Source of the DNA: Epiperipatus broadwayi | Lineage: Eukaryota; Onychophora; Udeonychophora; Euonychophora; Peripatidae | Assembly: GCA_028023455.1 (NCBI GenBank) | Contig: JAQFVV010000158.1 | Span: 1,302,001 to 1,366,000, forward strand | Direction of reading: 5' to 3' | Length of the DNA: 64,000 nucleotides | Part shown: one piece after another, positions 57,122-64,000 of the stretch | How positions within the stretch are numbered: the stretch's first letter is position 1 | Layout of the letters: each line of letters starts with the position of its first letter | Translations under genes and position numbers: made by a program | Notes under the pieces: model-generated | Told to the model about the DNA's origin: nothing | What the model saw: the letters and a program-made list of their open reading frames with translations, nothing else | Databases searched by the model: none

Positions 57122-57182
57122 GTATATTTATATTAAAAGTTTTTAACACGGATGAACCCGCAAAATATGTATTTTATATATT

Positions 57183-57504
57183 TAACCCGTGCAAATCTTC
57201 GTTTTAACATATATATATGCATATAGATTATTTACACAGACTCTCATAAATCACTAATAAGCATTTAGGTCCAAAATATCACAAAAAATAAATTCTATAT
57301 TTATTAATTAAAATGTAAATAGCATCCTATTATATATAAATAAATAAATAAAAACATTCTATATATATCAGGAATGTGTGGTTAAAGTATTGGTCTCATG
57401 TTGATGCCTTATTGTAAAAAAAATATTTATTTTGATCTCAGGGATATGTGTTTTATTCTTTGTGCCATACATTGCAAATGCCATATTATAAAATATATAT
57501 AATA
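57183..57504. other. AT-rich spacer
   Basis: Simple TA-rich and AATA-rich sequence; no feature seen. The 110-codon minus-strand opening 57368-57700 runs from here into the 2.4-kb repeat and is closed in the partner copy. Confidence 0.5.
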
Positions 57505-59872
57505 TAGTCAGTAAAATTAATTGTAGAAACCAGGCGATAATCACTAACTCGCATGTCTGTGTAACATCGATATAAATATTACCACAAACAGTACAAAGTC
57601 GAACTCTACCTATTTCCCAGGACAATTTCCACGTGATCAACACATCTGATGTTAGCATACTTGCCCTTTTTTTATATTCCACTAGGTCCGTGAGATACAA
57701 GAAACTCTTAAAACTATATTAAATAATTGTTTAATTAATTGTGGTAAAGAGAACACAAAATGTGAGACACAATGTATAATGAAAATTCATTAGTAACAAT
57801 AATAAAAGAAGACTAAAGCAAAATAAAATTTGTATGTCTACATTTAAACATGTTAAAATAAAATTTAAATTAGCAACTAAGCAGTTTAATATTTTCATTA
57901 ACTTATACAATACAGGGACTATAAGCTTTTTATGTCTTAGTGATCTCTAGGGTGGACATTCTGTGGTGTTTTAGCAATTAATTAGTGAATAATCAAGCAA
58001 GTTTATAATAGAAGTATGTACTTAACTAGATGACTGCCGTATACTTAGAATTATGACAGACTGCATATTTCGAATCTCAGGCATTAAAATATATATAAGG
58101 AAAATATGAAGGATGATGCCACGTTATAAAGCATAAAGTATCTGATGATGAAGCATAGATGAGGTTATATGGAGCAGGAATGAACGTCTGCTCCTACAAC
58201 CAGTAATGAATTGATTACTACCAAACAGGAATGAGCATCTCCATTGGTAATAATAAGAATAATGGCCAAGGTCCTCTGCATATGAAAATGTGAGATATGC
58301 TCACCTTTAGTGTGATCATATTTAGGAATTTCCGCAAATCCATATCTCCAAAGCAGAAATGAGCATTTGCCTAAAGAACAAAATTTATGAATTAAGAAAT
58401 ATCTATAAATAATTCAGCAGTGCAAAATTAATTAAAATGAAGAGCGATAAATAATTCTATGAAAGCCTGCAATTAAAAGACCAACAAAATAAGCATGAGT
58501 GACCACATTATAAGTTTAAACAAGCAGTCATATATTATCTTACTGGCCAAACTAAGGCCTAATACACTTAAAATAATTAAATGAAATAACCCTGCTTTTT
58601 ACTAGAAAAAATGTATTGCAGGATAGCTCTAGGGGTCTATGATTTACATATGCTTTCATGAAAACTGATCTCAATTTATCTCTGCTAACATAAATCAAAT
58701 GACAAATAATCCCAGTTTAATTTTCAAAACTAATTTCACTTTTATAATTGTTTATCAATATTTTAGAAAAACAAAATCTTTAATCCCAGTTTAATTTTCA
58801 AAACTAATTTCACTTTTATAATTGTTTATCAATATTTTAGAAAAACAAAATCTTTGACAGGCGAGGAAGGGGTTTAAAACATCTTTGTGCTTTTGATTAA
58901 TTATCTTACTTTTAAGAGGAAAGAGAAAAACAATTCTCAGAATTTTAGGAAATGAAAAGGTATTTACAATATGTACCGTCCATCACCTAATTTAGAATAA
59001 TGAATCTAGCATATATGTAAACTTTAAGAATAACCACATCTAGCAATCTATTTGATCATTCTTAACAATATAGGTTAATTAAAGTAAAATATTAAAAGAA
59101 AATTAAACAAAATAAAATATATAAGTAAAAAAGAACATTTAATTTATGTGAATTGTTTTACTGGTCACAGGATTGCAGACATGTTTCTGCTTTAGCTTTG
59201 TGAAGGATTTGAAAATACAACGATATGAAGAGCATTGTGAGATGTAATGACGATACGTAGCTTTCGTGGCACATTTCACTTGGTCCTGGATTATCCTTTT
59301 CTTAGATATTAATAGTTGATTGAAGAAAAGCTGATTCTTTTAGCTGAAGGTGGCTTAATTGACTAGATGACTTATTTCTGGAAGGACGGCATGGCAGGTC
59401 AGCAGGCTAAATTCATGGCAGCAACATAGGCTACAGGTACAATGGTCAACAAATTTCAGATAGGCAGCACTTCATCCTACTCCATTGGGATTCTGAACTG
59501 CCGTTCCCTAGAGATGCTGAAGGGCAAGCGGACATAAGCTTTCTACTCGCTGGTTAGCATAGTACAGGCTTCCAGCAGTCATGACTTCTTAATAATAATC
59601 TTTATGACTCTTCTCAGAAGAATAATAAAGAATATGAAATAAAAAATAATCTTTAACATTTTCTGAGTTATTTATACTACTAGACAAAAGGCATTCGGAT
59701 TAGCTTTAATTAAAACATATTTTTGCTGATAACAATTTTGATCAGTTTAACGACATTAATTTGTAAAATTTTCCAAATTCCTAATGTTCTTTGGTTCACA
59801 GTATTTCCTGGCAATAATTAAATATACATTAACACTTTTTACTGCAAAGTAAAATATTGAAAACATTCTTGT
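57505..59872. repeat. 2.4-kb repeated segment, copy 2 (partner at 50715-53124)
   Basis: Same order of landmarks as copy 1 and direct orientation, 6.8 kb apart. It has a private perfect tandem duplication at 58708-58855. Its right edge coincides with the first base of the truncated RTE LINE, indicating that the LINE joined exactly at, or defined, the end of the homology. Confidence 0.75.
58708..58855. repeat. Perfect 74-bp tandem duplication
   Basis: 58708-58781 and 58782-58855 are identical by my reading (aatcccagtttaattttcaa ... aaaacaaaatcttt). Copy 1 of the 2.4-kb segment has only one related stretch, near 52000-52040, so the duplication arose after the copies separated. Confidence 0.9.
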
Positions 59873-59882
59873 AATATACTGT

Positions 59883-60565
59883 GAATTAGAAGAAGAACTG
59901 TCTAATATTAATTGGGACATTATTGGACTTTGTGAAGTTAGAAAAAAAGGTGAAGAGATAATTGATTTAAAAAGTGAACATGTACTCTATTATAAAGGCA
60001 CAAATATTGGAAATGCAAGTGGAGTAGGATTCATTATAAATAAAAAGTGGAAGAACAACATTGTTGAGATTGCTGGTGTATCGGACAGAGTGGCAAGATT
60101 AGTTGTACAACTTAATAGCAGATACCAAATGCAGATAATTCAGGTTTTTGCTCCAACAAGTTCTCATAATGATGAAGTAGTAGATTTTTATATAGATGTA
60201 CAAAAAGCTTTTGATCAGAGTAAACAACATTTTAAAATAGTTATGGGAGACTTTAATGCTAGAATTGGTAAACAAATGAAAGATGAAAGTGCCGTAAGTA
60301 ATTTTGGTTATGGTAATAGAAATGAGAGGGGACATAGACTTGTGGAGAGTGCAGAAAAAGAAAAACTTTATATTATGAATTTTTTTTTTGAGAAAAATGT
60401 TAAAAGGGAATGGACATAGAAGCAACCAAATGAAGGTTCAGCAGAATTGGATTATATTTTGACTAACAGAAAGTACATATTTCAAGATTGTAATGTTCTT
60501 AATAAATTTAACACAGGAAGTGATCATCGATTAGTAAGATGTAAGATAGTGTTAATGCAAAACTA
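59883..60565 (+). pseudogene. RTE endonuclease domain
   Basis: The frame is open from 59883 to 60417 and reads 'INWDIIGLCEVRKKGEEII' with the metal-binding Glu, 'GVGFIINKKW', 'RLVVQLNSRYQMQIIQVFAP' and 'VMGDFNARIG' with the catalytic Asp/Asn. After a stop at 60418 the same frame continues 'LDYILTNRK' and 'TGSDHRLVRCK' (about 60517-60549), the final SDH motif of the exonuclease-endonuclease-phosphatase fold. This enzyme nicks target DNA to prime reverse transcription. The first 20-30 residues, including the initial 'NVRT..' strand, are missing through 5' truncation. The minus-strand openings over this stretch are shadows. Confidence 0.85.
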
Positions 60566-62560
60566 GAGAGACAAAAATTATTACGAAAAACAATATTTAC
60601 AGTTGATATTCCTAATGAATTTAAATTAGAACTTACAAATCGGTTTCAAGCATTAGTAGATTTTAAACATTTAGATTTAAATGAAATTAATATGAAAATA
60701 ACTGATACACTTTTAAAAACTGCAACAATGATAGTTGGTAGAAAGAAGCAGCAATTGACAATAAAATTTCTATTGAGACTAGATAATTTATGAAAGACAG
60801 AATATGAAGATATAAAAATGATGCATTAAAAATGATTGAATATCTCAAATTTTGTAAAATGGTGTGGAAAAGAGTTGAAAATGATATAAGAAAGTATAAC
60901 TGTGAACCAGCAAGGAAAGCTGTAGAAGAGAAAAGTCTCAAGAGTGTAAAACAACATTTTGGTATTGGTGGGAAATTTATATCTGCAATAAGAAAAAAAG
61001 ATGGAATTATTACTAAAAAGAGAAATGACATCATGAAATGGGTAGAAGATTTTTATCAAGGATTATATAGTAATAAAGAACAAGTACCTCCTATATCTAT
61101 TACATCTTCCGAATTGCCCAGAATTTTAAATGAAGTGAGACATGCAATTAAATGTATGAAGAAAGGAAAGGCTCCAGGTAATGATGAAATTATAATTGAT
61201 ATATTAATAAGAAGCAGGTGAAGAAATAGAAAAAATTTTAGCAAAGTTATATACCAAATGTCTAAATGATAAAGATGTGCCAGATGATTGGAAGAATGCA
61301 GTATTAATATTTAAAAAGGGTGATAAATAATATAGACCTATCAGTCTTTTATCAGTTTATATAAAAATTTTACCAAGATAATTACAACTCATCTACAGAG
61401 AACATTGGATTTTCACTAACCAAGAGAACAAGCTGGATTTAAAAGTGGTTTTAGTACAATAGATCATATCCAGGTATTGAGAGAAGTTATAGAAAGGACA
61501 AATGAGTATGAGTTGCCATTATGTTTTGGATTTGTAGATTATGAAAAGGCATTTGATTCTATAAACATTTCTTCAGTGATTAAAGCATTGGATCATCAAG
61601 ATATAGATCCAGGATATTGTCATATTTTAAAGAATATTTATAAAAATGCAACAGCAATAATTAGATTACATAATGCTACTGGGAAAGTCAACATTGAGAA
61701 GGGTGTAAGACAGGGTAACTCTATATCTCCAAAACTTTTTACTGCAGTGCTGCAAGAAGTATTTTGTGGATTAAAATGGGAATCTAAAGAAGTGAAAGTA
61801 AACGAAGATTATTTAAGTCATTTAGATTTTGCAGATGATGTAGTTGTTTTTGCAAATAATGCTGTAGAGTTGCAAGAGTTATCAGATGAAAGTAGGACTA
61901 AAGATAAATGTTAAAAACATTAAAGTAATGCTTTATGGATTTTTTCAAAGTATGAAAATAAAGATTGATTATGATGAGTTAGAAAAAGTTAACAGTTTCA
62001 TATACATTGGTCAGATTATTAATACAGATGGAAACATAATGGATGAAATTAATCATAGAATTAAACTTGGTTGGAGTGCTTTTGGTAGAAATAACTTGAT
62101 ACTAAATGGAAATATGCCTATGTGTTTGAAAAGGAAGGTTTTTAATAAATATGTTTTACCAGTTCTTACTTATGAATCTGAGACTTGGACACTTAATAGA
62201 AGAGCAATATAGAGACTTCAGACCACTCAAAGAAATATGGAGAGATGCATATTGGGATTAAGAAGAGATCGAAAACCCAATATATGGGTAAGAGAACAAA
62301 TAGGTATTACTAACCTCATTGAAAAAATTAAAAGACTGAAGTGGAGTTAGGCTGGACATATTGCTAGAAGACATGATAACAGATGGATAATTGAAATCTT
62401 AAACTGAATTCCAAGTGATTGTAAAAGACCCAGAAAGAGACTACATAGGAGATGGATGGATGAAATAAGAAAGTGTGCAGGGGTGATGTGGAGATGATAA
62501 GCTAAAGATCGGAGATGGATTAAACTTGGAGTGACCTTCATCCTGCAGTGGATTGATAAT
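60566..62560 (+). pseudogene. RTE reverse transcriptase domain and C-terminal region
   Basis: Open pieces at 60832-61221, 61477-61914 and 61886-62212 connect through frame changes and stops. In order: 'RHAIKCMKKGKAPGNDEI' (about 61137-61190), 'YRPISLLS' (about 61334), 'QAGFKSGFSTIDHIQVLRE' (about 61428-61485), 'CFGFVDYEKAFDSI' (first catalytic Asp), 'VRQGNSISPKLF', 'LDFADDVVVFAN' (catalytic FADD, about 61822-61857), and 'GLKINVKNIKVM'. Downstream, 'TQRNMERCILGLRRDR', 'AGHIARRHDNRW' and 'RPRKRLHRRWMDEIRKCAG' match the usual end of RTE proteins. Breaks at about 61219, 61328 and 61370 (stop or shift) and 61900 (shift) disable it. A retroelement replication enzyme, recognised from motif order. 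Confidence 0.85.
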
Positions 62561-62577
62561 GGTTGATGATGATGATG

Positions 62578-62741
62578 CATTATCCTTTTACATTAAAATA
62601 CATATATATATATAACTTAAATATTAAATTATAAAAATATTGATGACAAAAATTCATTTAAATAAATAGTTGTTTTAAATTGAAATAAATACTAAAATGA
62701 TTATTTTTTTAAAATCATTTATATATGTATAATAATTATTT
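62578..62741. other. AT-rich spacer between opposed LINE tails
   Basis: Simple TA-rich sequence; nothing further seen. Confidence 0.6.
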
Positions 62742-62801
62742 TCATCACCATCAACCATTATCATCCCACTGCAGGATAAAGGTCTCTTCAATTTAAGTTG
62801 A
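62742..62801 (-). repeat. RTE LINE 3'-end fragment, minus strand
   Basis: On the minus strand: 'gaagagacctttatcctgca', then 'gtgggatgataatggttgatggtgatga', matching the plus-strand LINE end at 62527-62577 ('ggagtgaccttcatcctgca', 'gtggattgataatggttgatgatgatga'). Only about 60 bp are recognised. Confidence 0.7.
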
Positions 62802-64000
62802 ACTAAAATCACTAATCAAGACATCAAACATAGAGATAACCTTACCTCAAGTCGTATCTTAGCAATTGAACAGGAAATAAAAATTAGAATTCAATTATAT
62901 AATTATTATAATAATTTCAACAATAATCGAATGTGAAATCATGAAATCAAATAGTATATTTAACACATGCTACCAGAAGTCAATTCTACTATAAAAGCTG
63001 GATCAATAATTTTCAAATTAATTTTATCTTTTGCCAATGAACTAGCCACTACGCATGGTCGTTTTGTTGTTTTTGAATTCTGAACATATTAAAGATGGAT
63101 CAATTTCTTCTTGATAAAAATTTTGTTAGAAAAGAACTAATCTTATTCAATAAAAAGAATAAATAGATTACTCTTTAATATCATTAATTGTAATTTCAAA
63201 ACAAAATTAGTGGTATTTTTTTATTAATTAGAAAAACTCAAAAGATCGTTCTAAATTGGAATTCTAAAGAAGATAAATTTCTTCAAAAAACATTTATATG
63301 TTTAAACTAAATTATTTTTAAGAAGATAATAAGTATAGAAAATGTGTCATGAGTAAAGACCACTTGCCATAGGATCAAATGCTATTGTTTTAACTGAAAA
63401 TAATATAATTACTTATTCCTACAGAAATGCCTAAAGTATATGCATACTTCATCTATATAATTTAAAATGAAATTTCATTTGAAAGCGAAATAATTTGTGG
63501 AAGAAGATGTCAATATCACATGAGAGGAGGAATTCTGAACAAAGAGTATGCTGACTGCCTCATCAATGGTTGATGACCGAAGAATAAAGAACTATCTTTA
63601 ATGAACATTATTAATCTCATTATGGAAAGGAATAGTGCAATACCATCAAATTTTAATACATCATATTATCTTTGTGTGTCATCAGCTCGACACCTAATTT
63701 CATTTCCTTTGCTTCTAAAATCTGTTTACGTTGAAATAGTCCATTTAAGAAAGATATTAAATGAAGAGAAATGGAAAGATCATTGAGTTAAAATATGTTT
63801 TTTATTTAAAAAAATTTAGGTCTTCCCTTTAAAGTGACTTGACCATGGTAAATAAGTAGACTTAATATGGAGGTAAGATTTTATTGTTCTTCATATTAAA
63901 TTCATTCATGACAGGACAGAATTTTTGTTTATAACTAACCTAATTAATATAGTAATAGTTGTTTATTATTCTTGTGTAAATGATTAACATTCTTGCATGA
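62802..64000. other. AT-rich non-coding DNA, no gene seen
   Basis: The 61-codon opening at 63601-63786 lies in a slightly less AT-rich patch (63500-63790) with no recognised motif. The window ends without a further transposon boundary. Confidence 0.45.

Larger units (their letters stand above)
55005..57182 (+). mobile_element. Penelope-like element with inverted 3' copy at its head
   Basis: The plus-strand part (about 55854-57182) encodes a truncated reverse transcriptase with a GIY-YIG endonuclease. Joined to its head at about 55853 is a minus-strand copy of its last ~840 bp (55005-55853). The outer ends are therefore inverted repeats ('aaaatacatattttgc', 'ggttcatccgtgttaaaaac'). Partial inverted copies at the 5' end are characteristic of Penelope-like elements, which move by target-primed reverse transcription using their own GIY-YIG enzyme. 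TA-rich flanks hide any target duplication. Confidence 0.85.
59873..62577 (+). mobile_element. 5'-truncated RTE-type non-LTR retrotransposon (LINE)
   Basis: The element has an apurinic-like endonuclease followed by a reverse transcriptase in the same direction, a protein ending with the 'DRW...' and 'C..P..R...RW.D.I' region, and a 3' end of 'tgcagtggattgataatgg' plus (TGA) repeats (about 62560-62577). Short 3' simple repeats instead of poly(A) are typical of the RTE clade. It lacks the start of the endonuclease and has several stops and frame changes, so it is inactive. An opposed 3'-end fragment of the same family lies at 62742-62801. Confidence 0.85.

Noticed and set aside
57368-57700. 110-codon minus-strand ORF
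   Set aside because: It begins in the 2.4-kb repeat and runs into TA-rich spacer; the paralogous copy at 50.7 kb does not keep it open.
60099-61059. Three long minus-strand ORFs (60099-60425, 60687-61034, 60826-61059)
   Set aside because: They are antisense shadows of the RTE endonuclease and reverse transcriptase frames.
1-64000. CRISPR arrays, bacterial operons or prophage
   Set aside because: No regularly spaced identical short repeats with unique spacers, and all recognisable genes are eukaryotic transposable elements.

Overview
The window looks like a piece of a very AT-rich (by eye roughly 70-75% A+T) animal genome, almost certainly an invertebrate. There are no dense bacterial-style ORFs, operons or ribosome binding sites. 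The recognisable coding matter consists of decayed animal-type transposable elements: RTE-type LINE, Penelope-like element, Ty3/Gypsy integrase, hAT and Merlin-like transposases, and tRNA-derived SINEs. I could not identify any host protein-coding exon or a species. Most short ORFs in the window are chance openings in AT-rich DNA.

Layout. 1-13 kb: repeat-rich AT DNA holding a head-to-head tandem element with hammerhead-ribozyme motifs (1695-2918), short tandem arrays (4.77, 6.19 and 9.1 kb), a 1.24-kb terminal-inverted-repeat element (8908-10149) and a Tigger/pogo-like element (11088-12039). 13-19 kb: dispersed repeats, two Merlin-like transposons (14809-15847 and 15958-16925, the second holding a SINE), a 108-bp foldback and a hAT transposase relic (17636-18235). 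19-31 kb: tandem arrays, a foldback with a degenerate hammerhead-like motif (21560-21866), a SINE, and a family of foldback/MITE elements sharing one terminal motif (24.8, 29.3 and 30.7 kb). 31-33 kb: a GC-richer island that may be a solo LTR. 33-49 kb: featureless AT-rich DNA with one long diverged duplication (35.3/40.2 kb), a second hammerhead element (41229-41662) and a second 1.24-kb TIR element (45156-46398). 49-64 kb: a Gypsy integrase relic, a MITE pair in opposite orientations, a 2.4-kb duplicated segment (50715-53124 and 57505-59872), a Penelope-like element with an inverted head (55005-57182) and a 5'-truncated RTE LINE (59883-62577).

The most interesting signal is a recurring architecture: an outward-facing, head-to-head inverted element with hammerhead-like self-cleaving motifs. 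It is seen in a small non-coding element at 1.7-2.9 kb, again at 41.2-41.7 kb, in weaker form at 21.6 kb, and in the Penelope-like element at 55-57 kb. The 1.7-kb element has a nearly intact type I hammerhead, a 445-bp tandem period, 11-bp target duplications and an apparent empty site at 7.4 kb. This fits a Penelope-related 'retrozyme' family, possibly undescribed in this organism.
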